A stretch of 64,000 nucleotides of DNA from Comamonadaceae bacterium. Lineage in GTDB: Bacteria; Pseudomonadota; Gammaproteobacteria; Burkholderiales; Burkholderiaceae_C. How positions within the stretch are numbered: the first letter of the stretch is position 1; the number at the start of each line of letters is the position of its first letter. A program made the position numbers and the translations under genes. Below, one piece after another: positions 52,920 to 64,000 of the stretch. The notes beneath the pieces were generated by a model. That model was not told the origin of the DNA. It was given only the letters and a program-made list of their open reading frames with translations, and made no database searches. The stretch is taken from contig JAJTEW010000008.1 in the NCBI GenBank assembly GCA_021299875.1, positions 248,001 through 312,000 of the forward strand, given 5' to 3'.

Positions 52920-53378
52920 ATGAACGTTTACGACCAACTGAAATCTCTGAACATCGAATTGCCCCCCGTGGCTGTGCCTGCAGCGGCTTATGTACCCTTC
53001 GTACAAACAGGCAACTTGGTTTTCCTTTCTGGCCACATCGCCAAAAAAGGCGGTCAAGTCTGGGCGGGCCAATTGGGCAAAAACATCCAGACAGCCGAAG
53101 GCCAGCAGGCCGCCCGCGCTGTGGCCATCGACCTGCTGGGCACTTTGCATGCCGCCGTGGGTGACCTGAACAAGGTCACACGCATCGTCAAAGTCATGAG
53201 CTTGGTCAACTCGACGGGTGATTTCACCGAACAACATCTGGTCACCAACGGCTGCAGCGAGTTGTTGGGTCAAGTGTTTGGGCCACAGGTCGGGGCCCAC
53301 GCCCGCAGCGCCTTCGGTGTGGCTCAAATTCCGCTGGGGGCCTGTGTCGAAATCGAACTCATCGCCGAGATCATTTAA
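52920..53378 (+). CDS. RidA family protein
   Basis: VPAAAYVPFVQTGNLVFLSGHIAKKGGQVWAGQLG...RSAFGVAQIPLGACVEIELIAEI. Confidence 0.93.
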   Translation: MNVYDQLKSLNIELPPVAVPAAAYVPFVQTGNLVFLSGHIAKKGGQVWAGQLGKNIQTAEGQQAARAVAIDLLGTLHAAVGDLNKVTRIVKVMSLVNSTGDFTEQHLVTNGCSELLGQVFGPQVGAHARSAFGVAQIPLGACVEIELIAEII

Positions 53379-53439
53379 CACACGGAAAACGCCACAGGGC
53401 AGCGGCTTGAGTTGGGTGGCCTGAGACTCTTGGGCGGCC

Positions 53440-54600
53440 TCAAGCCAGGCGACGGCCGACTTCGGCCGAAATCGCCAAGGAACTCGTCAAGCCGGGTGAT
53501 TCAATGCCCAGCAAGTTCACCAAACCGGGCACACCATGCTCGGCGGGCCCTTGGATCAGAAAATCGGCCGCAGCCTCTGTGGGGCCGTTGATTTTGGGCC
53601 GAATGCCTGCATACCCAGGCAGCAAGGCACCATCGGCCAAGCCAGGCCAGTATTTGCGAACTTCGGCATAAAAGGCATCCCCCCGGCTGGGGTCGACCTG
53701 CAGATCGGTCGGGTCACTCACCCATTGCACATCCGGCCCAAATTTAGCCTGCCCACCCAAGTCAAGGGTGAGGTGCACACCCAGCCCAGCGGCCTCGGGC
53801 ACGGGGTAGATCAAGCGTGAGAACGGGGCTTTGCCCGCCAAGGTGAAATAGTTGCCTTTCGCAAAATGGGCTTGGGGCAAGAGATCGGGGTTCAGCCCTG
53901 CCATGGCCCGCGCCATGGGCACAGCCGAAAGCCCCGCCGCATTCACCAGCACGCGGCAAGCCAGTTCTGTGCCGTCTTGCGTTTGCACCCGCATCGGGTG
54001 GCTGGCTGTGCCTTGCTTCAGACCAATGTGCTGAACTGGCGACACAAGCGCCAGCAAGCCACCCGCATTTTCCATATCGCCTTGCAAGGCGAGCATCAAG
54101 CCGTGGCTGTCCACCACGCCCGAACTGGGGGAGAACAAAGCCGCCTCACAGGCCAATGCGGGTTCCAAGGCGATGGCCTCGGCGGCGCTGAGTTTTTGCA
54201 GATCATGAACGCCGTTGGCAGCTGCCTTGCGCAAAATGCCATCCAGCGCCTGCACTTGCTCGGGGCTGGTGGCCACGATGAGTTTGCCCAGTTGACGATG
54301 CGAGACGCCCCGCTCGGCGCAATAAGCATACAGCATCTGTTTGCCCTGCACACACAAACGCGCTTTGAGAGAGCCTGCGGGGTAATAAATCCCCGCGTGG
54401 ATGACCTCGCTGTTGCGTGCACTGGTGCCAGTGCCGATCGCATTCTCCGACTCGAGCACCATGACCTCTTGCCCTGACAAAGCCAAAGAACGCGCAACCG
54501 CCAAACCCACCACACCGGCGCCAATCACGACTGCATCGACTTGTTCCACTTGGACCTCAAAAGAATGTTTGAAAACGCGATTGTGGCGCAGCCTTTTCAT
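53440..54600 (-). CDS. FAD-dependent oxidoreductase (L-2-hydroxyglutarate oxidase/DAO-like)
   Basis: [63 protein letters not shown]. Confidence 0.9.
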   Translation of the reverse strand: MKRLRHNRVFKHSFEVQVEQVDAVVIGAGVVGLAVARSLALSGQEVMVLESENAIGTGTSARNSEVIHAGIYYPAGSLKARLCVQGKQMLYAYCAERGVSHRQLGKLIVATSPEQVQALDGILRKAAANGVHDLQKLSAAEAIALEPALACEAALFSPSSGVVDSHGLMLALQGDMENAGGLLALVSPVQHIGLKQGTASHPMRVQTQDGTELACRVLVNAAGLSAVPMARAMAGLNPDLLPQAHFAKGNYFTLAGKAPFSRLIYPVPEAAGLGVHLTLDLGGQAKFGPDVQWVSDPTDLQVDPSRGDAFYAEVRKYWPGLADGALLPGYAGIRPKINGPTEAAADFLIQGPAEHGVPGLVNLLGIESPGLTSSLAISAEVGRRLA

Positions 54601-54689
54601 CTTCACCGTGTCAGGGCTGACGCCCGCAAGACAGACAGCTGCTGCGGCCCCGTGCAGACTGCAGGCCATCGCAACAAGGAGAAACAGGC

Positions 54690-55451
54690 ATGTCGTTGTT
54701 CAATTTGCAAGGCAAAGTGGCGGTGGTCACGGGCTCTAGCCGGGGCATTGGGCGCTCCATCGCGCACCAACTGGCCAAGGCCGGCGCCAAAGTGGTGGTG
54801 TCCAGCCGCAAGCTCGATGCTTGCGAGGTGGTGGTCCAGGAAATTCAGGCCGCTGGCGGTGAGGCCATGGCCATCGCGGCCAGCATTTCCAACAAAGAAC
54901 AACTGCAACACCTGATGGCCAAGACCCGTGAGACGTGGGGGCCCGTCGACATTTTGGTGTGCAATGCGGCGACCAACCCTTATTACGGCCCGGCCATGGG
55001 CATGAGCGACGAGGTGTTTGACAAGGTCATGCGCAACAACGTGCTGTCGAATGCCTGGCTGTGCAATCTGGCCTATCCGGACATGAAAGCCCAGAAGGAC
55101 GGTGCCATCGTGATCGTGTCATCGATCGGTGGTTTGCACGGTTCGTCGGTGATTGGGGCCTACAACCTCTCCAAGGCGGCTGATATGCAGTTGGCGCGCA
55201 ACTTGGCGGTGGAATGGGGGCCAGACAACATCCGCGTCAACTGCATCGCACCCGGCCTGATCAAGACCGACTTTGCCAAAGCCCTGCATGAGGACCCGGT
55301 GCTGAGCGCCAAGTACAACAACGAGACGCCGCTGCGCCGCATGGGCGAGCCGGATGACATCGGTGGCATCGCGGTGTTTTTGGCGAGTGCTGCGGGGCGT
55401 TATGTGACAGGGCAGACCGTGGTGGCCGATGGCGGGATGATGATTCGCTGA
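54690..55451 (+). CDS. SDR-family oxidoreductase
   Basis: [68 protein letters not shown]. Confidence 0.94.
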   Translation: MSLFNLQGKVAVVTGSSRGIGRSIAHQLAKAGAKVVVSSRKLDACEVVVQEIQAAGGEAMAIAASISNKEQLQHLMAKTRETWGPVDILVCNAATNPYYGPAMGMSDEVFDKVMRNNVLSNAWLCNLAYPDMKAQKDGAIVIVSSIGGLHGSSVIGAYNLSKAADMQLARNLAVEWGPDNIRVNCIAPGLIKTDFAKALHEDPVLSAKYNNETPLRRMGEPDDIGGIAVFLASAAGRYVTGQTVVADGGMMIR

Positions 55452-55480
55452 GCATTGTCGAGCTCCGCTGAGAAAAAAGC

Positions 55481-55508
55481 AAAAAACCCGCATCAGCGGG
55501 CTTTTTGC
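55481..55508. terminator. Terminator between convergent SDR gene and sodB
   Basis: AAAAAACCCGCATCAGCGGGCTTTTTGC. Confidence 0.75.
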
Positions 55509-55525
55509 GTCAGGAAAGACGTCGA

Positions 55526-56107
55526 TCAGCCGAAGTTCTTCTCTGCAAAAGACCAGTTGACCAGTTTGTCGAGGAAAGTCTCGACGAACTTGGGGCGCAT
55601 GTTGCGGTAGTCGATGTAGTAAGCGTGTTCCCAAACGTCCACGGTCAACAAGGCGGTGTCACCAGTGGTCAGTGGGGTGCCGGCAGCGCCCATGTTGACG
55701 ATGTCGACCGAGCCGTCGGCTTTCTTGACCAGCCATGTCCAGCCGGACCCGAAGTTGCCCACGGCGCTCTTGACGAAGGCTTCTTTGAAGGCGGCGTAGC
55801 TGCCGAACTTGGCGTTGATGGCTGTGGCCAGCGCACCTGTGGGCTCGCCACCGCCGTTGGGCTTCATGCAGTTCCAAAAGAAGGTGTGGTTCCAGATCTG
55901 GGCGGAGTTGTTGTACACGCCACCGCTGGACTTCTTGATGATGTCTTCGAGGGACATGCTCTCGAATTCAGTGCCTTTTTGCAGGTTGTTCAGGTTCACG
56001 ACGTAAGCGTTGTGGTGCTTGCCGTGGTGAAACTCCAGAGTTTCCTGGCTGTAGTGAGGGGCCAAAGCGTCGATCGCGTAAGGCAGTGCGGGCAAAGTGT
56101 GTTCCAT
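55526..56107 (-). CDS. sodB: Superoxide dismutase [Fe]
   Basis: [68 protein letters not shown]. Confidence 0.96.
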   Translation of the reverse strand: MEHTLPALPYAIDALAPHYSQETLEFHHGKHHNAYVVNLNNLQKGTEFESMSLEDIIKKSSGGVYNNSAQIWNHTFFWNCMKPNGGGEPTGALATAINAKFGSYAAFKEAFVKSAVGNFGSGWTWLVKKADGSVDIVNMGAAGTPLTTGDTALLTVDVWEHAYYIDYRNMRPKFVETFLDKLVNWSFAEKNFG

Positions 56108-56229
56108 GAGGGGTCCTTCTGTTGTTGCAGGTTAAAAAAATGTTTGACGCATTTTAGGGGAGCGCGATGCCCCTTACCGTATTCAGGGTCACTGTCGAGT
56201 ATTGCCAGGATGGTGATCTGAAAGGCCTC

Positions 56230-56305
56230 GCCTTGGCGGGTTGGGGCCAGGGGGACAATTTGGGGTCCTCCCTCATGAGGAGCCCTGGCCCCAACCCGCC
56301 AAGGC
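56230..56305. repeat. Perfect 23-bp inverted repeat in the xseA/sodB intergenic region
   Basis: GCCTTGGCGGGTTGGGGCCAGGG ... CCCTGGCCCCAACCCGCCAAGGC with 30-nt spacer. Confidence 0.92.
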
Positions 56306-56322
56306 TTACCCCAAAAGCCAAA

Positions 56323-57678
56323 TCAGCGCGACACCTTCAATGGCACCACGCCATCGGACAAAGTGGCCTGAACGCTCTGACCCGGTTGAAACTGCCCGGC
56401 GTGGGTCAAGGCCTGACCTTTGTCATCGCTCAGCCAGGCGTAACCACGCTCCAGAACCCGGCGTGGGTCCACAGACGACAAGCGCAAAGCGGCGCGCTCC
56501 AGACGCTGACCGGCTTGCTGCACTTGCCTTCCCCGACTGAAAGCCAAACGGTCATTCAGGCGTTCCAATTGGTGACCACTGCCCGTCAAATCACTTTGCA
56601 CACCCGCTTGCAAACGGTGGCCCAGTTGATCGAGCCACTGCCGGTGCTGGCCCAGAAGCGCTTGTGGGCGGCTCAACCGGGTGGCCATGGCGCTCAGGCG
56701 CTGGGCTTGGCGGTCTTGCTGGCGTGCCAGTCCCACGCTCCACCGGGCGGCCACACTGTCCAAAGCTTGCGCCTGTCGGTCTTGCTGGCGCAGCAGTCCC
56801 CGGGTCAATCGGTGTTCCAACACGGTCAAGGACTCCAGCCCCACGCCCCGGTCGGTCGCGGCCATCTCGGCCGCCGCTGTGGGCGTTGGAGCGCGCACAT
56901 CGGCCACAAAATCTGCGATGGTGAAGTCGGTCTCGTGACCCACGCCGCAAATGAGCGGCACCGGACTTTGGGCGACCAAGCGAGCCAAATATTCATCGTT
57001 GAAGGACCACAGATCTTCCATGGAGCCTCCACCACGCACCAACAAAATCACATCCACAGGTGGGCTCAGCGGGTTGTCTTCAGCCGTCAAAGCGTAAATG
57101 CTTTGCAAGGCTTGCGCCAAGCTAGCCGCAGCGCCGCCCCCTTGGACCAAGGCCGGCGCCATCAACACAGGGATGTGCGGCACACGCCGCTGCAAGGCGG
57201 TCATCACGTCGTGCCATGCGGCAGCGCCCAAAGACGTCACCACGCCAATCGCTCGGGGCTGAGCAGGTACAGCCCGTTTGTGCGCGGGGTCAAACAAGCC
57301 CTCGGCTTCGAGTTTGGCCTTGAGCCGCAAGAATTGCTCAAACAACGCGCCCTGTCCGGCCCGCTCCATGGACTCGACGATCAACTGCAGGTCCCCACGA
57401 GCCTCGTAAACGCCCAAGCGGCCCCTGAGTTCCACCAATTCGCCATCGCGTGGTGCAAAGTCCATCAAACTGGCAGCACGCCGAAACATGGCACAGCGAA
57501 TCTGCCCCGTGGCGTCCTTGATCGAAAAATAACAATGCCCGCTGACTGCGCGCGAGAAGCCTGAAATCTCGCCCCGCACGTTGACAGGGTTAAATTGCCC
57601 ATCCAAGGCCTCTGCAACGGCGCGGCACAGCGCCGAAACTGTCCAGGCGCGCGGCTTCAAATCCATCAATTCAGACAT
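56323..57678 (-). CDS. xseA: Exodeoxyribonuclease VII large subunit (start uncertain; 57717 also possible)
   Basis: FNPVNVRGEISGFSRAVSGHCYFSIKDATGQIRCAMFRRAA; GVVTSLGAAAWHDVMTALQRRVPHIPV; GVGHETDFTIADFVADVRAPTPTAAAE. Confidence 0.95.
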   Translation of the reverse strand: MSELMDLKPRAWTVSALCRAVAEALDGQFNPVNVRGEISGFSRAVSGHCYFSIKDATGQIRCAMFRRAASLMDFAPRDGELVELRGRLGVYEARGDLQLIVESMERAGQGALFEQFLRLKAKLEAEGLFDPAHKRAVPAQPRAIGVVTSLGAAAWHDVMTALQRRVPHIPVLMAPALVQGGGAAASLAQALQSIYALTAEDNPLSPPVDVILLVRGGGSMEDLWSFNDEYLARLVAQSPVPLICGVGHETDFTIADFVADVRAPTPTAAAEMAATDRGVGLESLTVLEHRLTRGLLRQQDRQAQALDSVAARWSVGLARQQDRQAQRLSAMATRLSRPQALLGQHRQWLDQLGHRLQAGVQSDLTGSGHQLERLNDRLAFSRGRQVQQAGQRLERAALRLSSVDPRRVLERGYAWLSDDKGQALTHAGQFQPGQSVQATLSDGVVPLKVSR

Positions 57679-58100
57679 GGATTCGAGCAAGTGTGAGGGT
57701 TTGAGGGGCGTTTTCATGCGCAAAACCATGCGTGACGCGGCAGAGTACTCCACAAGCACCACCATCTGTGTTGTTTGAAAACATTATTCAAAACAAATGT
57801 CAAACGACGCAGGTAAACCATTGATTTTATTAAAAATTTTAAATTTCATGGTGTGAATTTCAGTGAAAAGCACCATACCGGAGTATTCAAAACCCAGTGC
57901 CAGGCACAAGTTTTTCACAAAGTTATCCACAGAATGCCAAGCCTCATGAGATCTGGCAAGGGTCATCAGGTCCTCGTGGCGCTGCTTCACCGATAATCGT
58001 GCCCTTACATGCCTCCTACACCCTTCAACATGTCGCCAAAGGGCCCTTTTCTTGGCTGTGATTTTTCACATTTTATGAACCCCAACGCGCTGGGGGTGAC

Positions 58101-59093
58101 ATGCCTCTGAAGCACGGGTTGCATCGGTACTTGCCCAGAGTCTGGCAATCGCGCAACGGCTTGGCCCGCGTGCTCACCCCTTTGTCCCTGCTTTTTGGCG
58201 CTTTGGTTGCGGTTCGTCAGGGTCTTTACCACCGAGGCTTGTTGCAAAGCATCCGTTTGCCCGTGCCGGTGTTGGTGGTCGGCAATGTGGTGGCCGGTGG
58301 TGCAGGCAAGACCCCTTTGACCATCGCCATCGTTCAACATCTTTTGGACCAAGGTTGGCGCCCCGGCGTTGTATCCCGGGGGCACGGCAGACTCACGAGG
58401 GACACTCGCGCCGTCCAGATGGACAGCGCCCCTGCCGATGTGGGCGATGAGCCCTTGCTGATTCACCAAAAAACGGGCGTGCCCGTTTGGGTCGGACCCA
58501 AACGGTCGGGTGCAGGCCTCGGCTTGCTTCAAACACACCCCGAAACCAACATCCTGATTTGTGACGACGGCTTACAGCATTGGGCTTTGGCTCGAGACCT
58601 CGAGATTTGCGTCATGGACGATCGCGGCATCGGCAACGGATGGCTGCTGCCTGCAGGCCCCTTGAGAGAAACATGGCCCAAAAAGGTCGACCTCTTGCTG
58701 CACACCGGTGTCAATTCAATGGGCGGTGGATTTCAGGCCCAGCGCCAGCTGGAGGATTGGGCCCAAGATGGCTTGGGTCGTCGGGTGGCGCTGAGCAGCT
58801 TGATAGGTCAACCCGTTGACGCCTTGGCGGGTCTCGCCAGGCCCGCAGGATTTTTCAGTTTGCTCGAAGAAAAGGGTTTGACCCTGCACCAAACCACACC
58901 GCTGCCCGATCACTTTGACTTCGTCGCTTGGTCAAACTCGCCCTTGACACGCCCACTGCTGTGCACCGAAAAAGACGCCGCCAAACTTTGGCAACACCAA
59001 CCCCTGGCTTTGGCCGTGCCATTGAGGCTGACACCAGAGCCCGCCTTTTGGCAGGCTCTCGACCACTTGGTTTTGGCGCTTCCTACCCGCTGA
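58101..59093 (+). CDS. lpxK: Tetraacyldisaccharide 4'-kinase
   Basis: [64 protein letters not shown]. Confidence 0.95.
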   Translation: MPLKHGLHRYLPRVWQSRNGLARVLTPLSLLFGALVAVRQGLYHRGLLQSIRLPVPVLVVGNVVAGGAGKTPLTIAIVQHLLDQGWRPGVVSRGHGRLTRDTRAVQMDSAPADVGDEPLLIHQKTGVPVWVGPKRSGAGLGLLQTHPETNILICDDGLQHWALARDLEICVMDDRGIGNGWLLPAGPLRETWPKKVDLLLHTGVNSMGGGFQAQRQLEDWAQDGLGRRVALSSLIGQPVDALAGLARPAGFFSLLEEKGLTLHQTTPLPDHFDFVAWSNSPLTRPLLCTEKDAAKLWQHQPLALAVPLRLTPEPAFWQALDHLVLALPTR

Positions 59094-59116
59094 CAAGCGC
59101 CCGTTATCATTGCGTC

Positions 59117-59323
59117 ATGGACATCAAATTGCTCGAATTGCTGGTTTGCCCAGTCACCAAAGGCCCGCTCAATTTTGACCGTGAGCGTCAGGAACTGCTT
59201 TCGCGCAGTGCTCGCCTGGCTTATCCGGTTCGTCACGGCATTCCCATCTTGCTGGAAAACGAAGCCCGCACGCTGAGCGACGAAGAAATCGACAAACTCG
59301 CAGCATTGCGTCCACCGCTTTAA
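59117..59323 (+). CDS. Trm112 family protein
   Basis: [51 protein letters not shown]. Confidence 0.93.
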   Translation: MDIKLLELLVCPVTKGPLNFDRERQELLSRSARLAYPVRHGIPILLENEARTLSDEEIDKLAALRPPL

Positions 59324-59332
59324 GGCCTCAGC

Positions 59333-60109
59333 ATGCACATCGGCGCTTCAGAGCGAGGCTTCACGGTGGTGATCCCGGCCCGTATGGCTTCGAGCCGTCT
59401 GCCCAACAAACCCTTGGCCGACATTGGTGGATTGCCCATGGTGGTTCGGGTGGCGCAGCGCGCTTGTCAATCCGATGCTCGGCAAGTGGTGGTGGCTGCA
59501 GACGATGCGAGAATCGTTCAAGCCTGCCAGTCACACGGCGTGAATGCATTGTTGACACGCCAAGACCACCTCAGTGGCAGCGACCGATTGGCCGAGGCGT
59601 GTCAGCTTTTGGGGCTTGAAGCGGATGACGTGGTGGTCAATGTTCAAGGCGATGAGCCCTTGATCCTTCCGCAACTGATCAACGATGTCGCGCTCTTGTT
59701 GATCGAAAGGCCCGAAGCCAGCATGAGCACGGCAGCGCATGCCATCGAGTCGCTCGAAGAATTCATGAATCCGAACGTGGTCAAGTTGGTCATGGACGCT
59801 CGCCAATGGGCGCTCTATTTCAGCCGAGCGCCGATTCCGTGGTGGCGAGATGGCCAGTCCAGCGGATCGTTTCGCTCTTTGCCCACCCCTGCACCGCTGC
59901 GGCACATCGGGATTTACGGTTACCGGGCAGCTTTCTTGTCCGGCTTCCCCCATTTACCGCCTGCGCCCTTGGAAACCATGGAGTCGCTTGAGCAACTTCG
60001 CGTCCTTTGGCACGGCCACCGTATCGCGGTGCATGTGACCGAGCAGGTCCCCGGCCCTGGCGTCGACACACCCGAAGATCTTGAGCGGGTCAGACAATTG
60101 CTGGGCTGA
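59333..60109 (+). CDS. kdsB: 3-deoxy-manno-octulosonate cytidylyltransferase
   Basis: [46 protein letters not shown]. Confidence 0.97.
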   Translation: MHIGASERGFTVVIPARMASSRLPNKPLADIGGLPMVVRVAQRACQSDARQVVVAADDARIVQACQSHGVNALLTRQDHLSGSDRLAEACQLLGLEADDVVVNVQGDEPLILPQLINDVALLLIERPEASMSTAAHAIESLEEFMNPNVVKLVMDARQWALYFSRAPIPWWRDGQSSGSFRSLPTPAPLRHIGIYGYRAAFLSGFPHLPPAPLETMESLEQLRVLWHGHRIAVHVTEQVPGPGVDTPEDLERVRQLLG

Positions 60110-60153
60110 AGAATGCCCAACTGGATGGGCCCTGAAACCGGCCTGGCACGTAA

Positions 60154-60906
<753 letters not shown>

Positions 60907-60951
60907 GCAGGTTTTTCCCATTCGCTGTCACTTTTGCAGCGCCTTGATCTC

Positions 60952-60972
60952 AAAGCCCCTATCAGGGGCTTT
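60952..60972 (+). terminator. Hairpin terminator downstream of adk
   Basis: AAAGCCCCTATCAGGGGCTTT. Confidence 0.6.
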
Positions 60973-61044
60973 GCTGCTTTTGCACACCCTTTTTTTCAAT
61001 CCCATCATTTTTTTTCATCGAAACTGCTTGCAAAAAAGAAAAAG

Positions 61045-61060
61045 CTGGTTAAAAATACAG
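61045..61060 (+). promoter_or_regulatory. LexA (SOS) box 1
   Basis: CTG-GTTAAAAATA-CAG (CTG-N10-CAG), 37 bp upstream of the lexA ATG. Confidence 0.85.
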
Positions 61061-61063
61061 TCA

Positions 61064-61079
61064 CTGGATGAAAAAACAG
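61064..61079 (+). promoter_or_regulatory. LexA (SOS) box 2
   Basis: CTG-GATGAAAAAA-CAG (CTG-N10-CAG), 18 bp upstream of the lexA ATG. Confidence 0.8.
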
Positions 61080-61096
61080 CCATTCAAGGAAACACC

Positions 61097-61768
61097 ATGA
61101 CCGACAACCCGAAACTGACCGCGCGGCAACAAGAAATTCTGGAACTCATCCAGAACACCATCGCCAACACCGGTGCGCCTCCGACGCGTGCTGAAATCGC
61201 CAATGTTTTGGGTTTCAAGTCAGCCAACGCCGCTGAAGAGCACCTCAAGGCTTTGGCCAGAAAAGGCGCTATTGAGCTGGTCAGCGGCACTTCACGTGGC
61301 ATACGCCTCAAAGGCAGTCAACGCAGCAGCCAAAGGGCCAGCAACGATCTTTTCAGCATGAGTCTGCCTGGTCTGGGTCAGCTGTGTTTGCCCTTGGTGG
61401 GCCGTGTCGCAGCCGGCTCCCCCATCTTGGCCCAAGAGCACGTTGACCGCACCTACCAAATCGAAAGCAGCTTGTTCACCCTGCAGCCCGACTACTTGTT
61501 GCGCGTTCGCGGCATGTCCATGCGCGATGCCGGCATCATGGATGGCGATCTTCTGGCCGTTAAATCCACCAAAGAGGTCCGCAACGGGCAAATTGTGGTG
61601 GCCAGGCTGGGGGATGAAGTCACGGTCAAACGCTTTCACAAAACAGCCCATGGTGTGGAGCTTCTTCCCGAAAACCCCGATTACCCGACGATACAGGTTC
61701 ACCCCGGCGAACCCTTTGACATCGAGGGTTTGGCGGTGGGGTTGATCCGCAACAGCACCTTGATGTAA
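61097..61768 (+). CDS. lexA: LexA repressor
   Basis: [69 protein letters not shown]...[21 protein letters not shown]. Confidence 0.97.
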   Translation: MTDNPKLTARQQEILELIQNTIANTGAPPTRAEIANVLGFKSANAAEEHLKALARKGAIELVSGTSRGIRLKGSQRSSQRASNDLFSMSLPGLGQLCLPLVGRVAAGSPILAQEHVDRTYQIESSLFTLQPDYLLRVRGMSMRDAGIMDGDLLAVKSTKEVRNGQIVVARLGDEVTVKRFHKTAHGVELLPENPDYPTIQVHPGEPFDIEGLAVGLIRNSTLM

Positions 61769-61845
61769 AGCTTTCGTCTTGCGTGCAGGTGGCGGGCGCT
61801 GTTCAACAGCCCTGAACGCATTGACTTTCTTTTGCAATCCTGTCT

Positions 61846-62196
61846 GTGTCCAACCTCCATGCTTTTGAAAGGTTTCACATGGGAATCGCTTTGCTTGCAC
61901 TTTCTGGTTTTTTCAAGACATTCTCTGGGTCTCTAAACCCCAAAATCTCTGCCATGGCTCGCTCACCGGGTCGTCTTCACCCCAGCTGGGCCACCAGGAC
62001 CCAGGTTGGCCCGACCCATACACAAAAAAACAAGCCCTCGTTGACCAAGGTGCCCTGCCTCAAGGTTTTGAGGGTCCGCGATTCGGCGGATGGCCCACAA
62101 ACGACGGGGAGAATGGTGATCTCGGGTCGCATGGCCGACGTGTGCGCAGAACTGGACAGGCTGGTGGCACTCGAAATGCGTCACCTGAGCCATTGA
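61846..62196 (+). CDS. Hypothetical protein
   Basis: 116-aa ORF; C-terminal part LKVLRVRDSADGPQTTGRMVISGRMADVCAELDRLVALE looks protein-like; start uncertain. Confidence 0.5.
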   Translation: MSNLHAFERFHMGIALLALSGFFKTFSGSLNPKISAMARSPGRLHPSWATRTQVGPTHTQKNKPSLTKVPCLKVLRVRDSADGPQTTGRMVISGRMADVCAELDRLVALEMRHLSH

Positions 62197-62261
62197 CTTA
62201 AAAAAAAAGGGGCGCCCATGGTCTGGCCGCCCCGCCCAAAACGATTCATTGACAAGGCACA

Positions 62262-63278
62262 ATGTCGGGCATGAACATTGTGATCCTTGACGACTACCAA
62301 GATGTCGTCCGCAAACTTGATTGCGCTTCCAAACTCGAGAACTACTCGGCCAAGGTCTACACCAACACGATCAAAGGCATCGGACAACTGTCTGTCAGGC
62401 TGAAAGATGCCGATGTGATCGTCCTGATCCGCGAGCGAACGGCCTTGAACAAGGCCTTGATCGAAAAATTGCCCCGACTCAAATTGATCGCACAAACTGG
62501 GCGCGTGGGTGGGCACATCGACTTGGCAGCATGCACAGAGCGCGGCATCGCAGTGGCAGAAGGCATTGGCTCTCCTGTGGCACCGGCTGAATTGACCTGG
62601 GCACTGATCATGGCTGCTGCCCGCAGGCTGCCTCAGTACATCAGTAACCTGAAACACGGCGCTTGGCAACAGTCGGGCCTCAAATCCAGCGCCATGCCGA
62701 CCAACTTTGGCCTGGGCACGGTTTTGAAAGGCAAGACACTGGGCATCTGGGGTTACGGGAAAATTGGCCAAATGGTGGCGGGCTATGGCCGTGCTTTCGG
62801 CATGCATGTTCAGGTGTGGGGCAGCGATGAATCTCGCATTCGCGCCGTCAAAGACGGTTTGACTGCGGCAACCAGCCGAGAATCTTTTTTTGAAACTGCC
62901 GACGTCGTGTCCCTGCACTTGCGTTTGAACGAGGTGACGGCAGGCATCGTGACAGGTGATGACTTAGGCCGAATGAAGCCAACGGCCCTTTTGGTCAACA
63001 CCTCACGAGCCGAGCTCATCGAGCCCAATGCACTGATCGGTGCCTTGAACCGAGGGCGCCCAGGCTTAGCCGCCATCGATGTTTTTGAGTCAGAGCCCAT
63101 CTTGCAGGGATCGGCTCTCTTGCGTCTGGAAAACTGCATCTGCACACCGCACATTGGGTATGTAGAAAAAGACAGTTACGAGCTTTATTTCGGCACGGCT
63201 TTTGACAATGTTGTGAACTACATCAATGGCACACCCACCAACATCGTGAACCCAGGTGCCTTGCAGGTTCGTCGCTGA
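62262..63278 (+). CDS. D-2-hydroxyacid dehydrogenase family protein
   Basis: GKTLGIWGYGKIGQMVAGYGRAFGMHVQVWG; LVNTSRAELIEPNALIGAL. Confidence 0.93.
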   Translation: MSGMNIVILDDYQDVVRKLDCASKLENYSAKVYTNTIKGIGQLSVRLKDADVIVLIRERTALNKALIEKLPRLKLIAQTGRVGGHIDLAACTERGIAVAEGIGSPVAPAELTWALIMAAARRLPQYISNLKHGAWQQSGLKSSAMPTNFGLGTVLKGKTLGIWGYGKIGQMVAGYGRAFGMHVQVWGSDESRIRAVKDGLTAATSRESFFETADVVSLHLRLNEVTAGIVTGDDLGRMKPTALLVNTSRAELIEPNALIGALNRGRPGLAAIDVFESEPILQGSALLRLENCICTPHIGYVEKDSYELYFGTAFDNVVNYINGTPTNIVNPGALQVRR

Positions 63279-63386
63279 CAGCCGCTCCATAATCGATTGT
63301 TTTTTAAGTTTCGATCGACCGCGCAGCCTGACCACCTTCAGTTTTTTCAACGATCTTGCCAAGGGCTTAGAGCCCAGCCATCCAAT

Positions 63387-64000
63387 ATGACCGTTTCATT
63401 TCAAAAAGTCGCCGTGATCGGCGCGGGAGCCATGGGCCGGGGCATTGCCCAAATTGCCACCCAAGCCGGCAGCCAAGTTTGGCTTTACGACACTCAGCCC
63501 GAAGCGATTGCCAAAGCGCGTGACGCGGTGTTCCAGCAATGGGACAAGCTGCAGGAAAAAGGTCGCCTCACAGCCGAAGCCGTGGCAGACCACAAAAGCC
63601 GCTTGCTGGGTGCCTCTGAATTGCAAGACTTGGCCGACTGCGAGTTGGTGGTCGAGGCCATTGTCGAAAAAATCGACATCAAAAAAAACCTGTTCACCGA
63701 GCTGGAAAAGGTACTGTCCAACACGGCCGTGCTGGTCACCAACACCTCATCGCTCTCGGTCACGGCGATTGCCGCAGCCTTGCAACGCCCCGCTTTGTTT
63801 GCGGGCTACCACTTCTTCAACCCCGTGCCACTCATGAAGGTGGTCGAGGTCATCGCTGGTCTCAAAACCGACCCCTCCGTTTGTGAGCGCTTGACCGAGT
63901 TTGCACGCCAGATGGGCCACACGCCTGTACAGGCGCAAGACACCCCTGGCTTCATCGTCAACCACGCCGGGCGCGGTTACGGCACAGAAGCTTTGCGCAT
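63387..64000 (+). CDS. 3-hydroxyacyl-CoA dehydrogenase, 3' end truncated by window
   Basis: MTVSFQKVAVIGAGAMGRGIAQIATQAGSQVWLYDTQPEAIAKA; NTSSLSVTAIAAALQRPALFAGYHFFNPVPLMKVVEVI; runs off the window end, so absent from the ORF track. Confidence 0.93.
   Translation, partial: MTVSFQKVAVIGAGAMGRGIAQIATQAGSQVWLYDTQPEAIAKARDAVFQQWDKLQEKGRLTAEAVADHKSRLLGASELQDLADCELVVEAIVEKIDIKKNLFTELEKVLSNTAVLVTNTSSLSVTAIAAALQRPALFAGYHFFNPVPLMKVVEVIAGLKTDPSVCERLTEFARQMGHTPVQAQDTPGFIVNHAGRGYGTEALR

Noticed and set aside
57923-57931. Perfect DnaA-box sequence TTATCCACA
   Set aside because: Single 9-mer without clustered boxes or dnaA/dnaN/gidA context; no support for an origin.

Overview
This 64 kb window looks like a high-GC betaproteobacterial chromosome. 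Gene content and order suggest Burkholderiales, probably Comamonadaceae (my inference; I ran no database search). Most of it is housekeeping or conserved metabolism: alaS, gabD-like, scoAB-like, ppiD, HU, pgsA, uvrC, earP/efp, dapA, bamC, roxA/ycfD-like, slyD-like, dut, coaBC, pyrG, kdsA, eno, ftsB, hslO, sodB, xseA, lpxK, kdsB, adk, lexA and five tRNAs.

The clearest accessory region is about 11.45-21.03 kb. It holds a secreted RTX protein, divergent from a translationally coupled type I secretion operon (unknown 149-aa ORF, two different full-length ABC exporters, HlyD, TolC). tRNA-Gly/tRNA-Cys lie on one side. An IS3-type OrfA remnant fused to the tRNA-His terminator lies on the other. A second, substrate-less LapBCE-like T1SS is at 38.9-43.6 kb behind an AT-rich leader.

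Other notable observations:
- uvrC is split by a deletion/frameshift that removes the UVR (UvrB-binding) segment.
- lexA has tandem SOS boxes.
- A perfect inverted repeat lies between a PAS-LuxR regulator and a CoA-transferase operon.
- Two large palindromes (coaBC/pyrG and sodB/xseA intergenic regions) share a GGGGCCAG/CTGGCCCC core.
- Several small or unknown ORFs are coupled to known genes.
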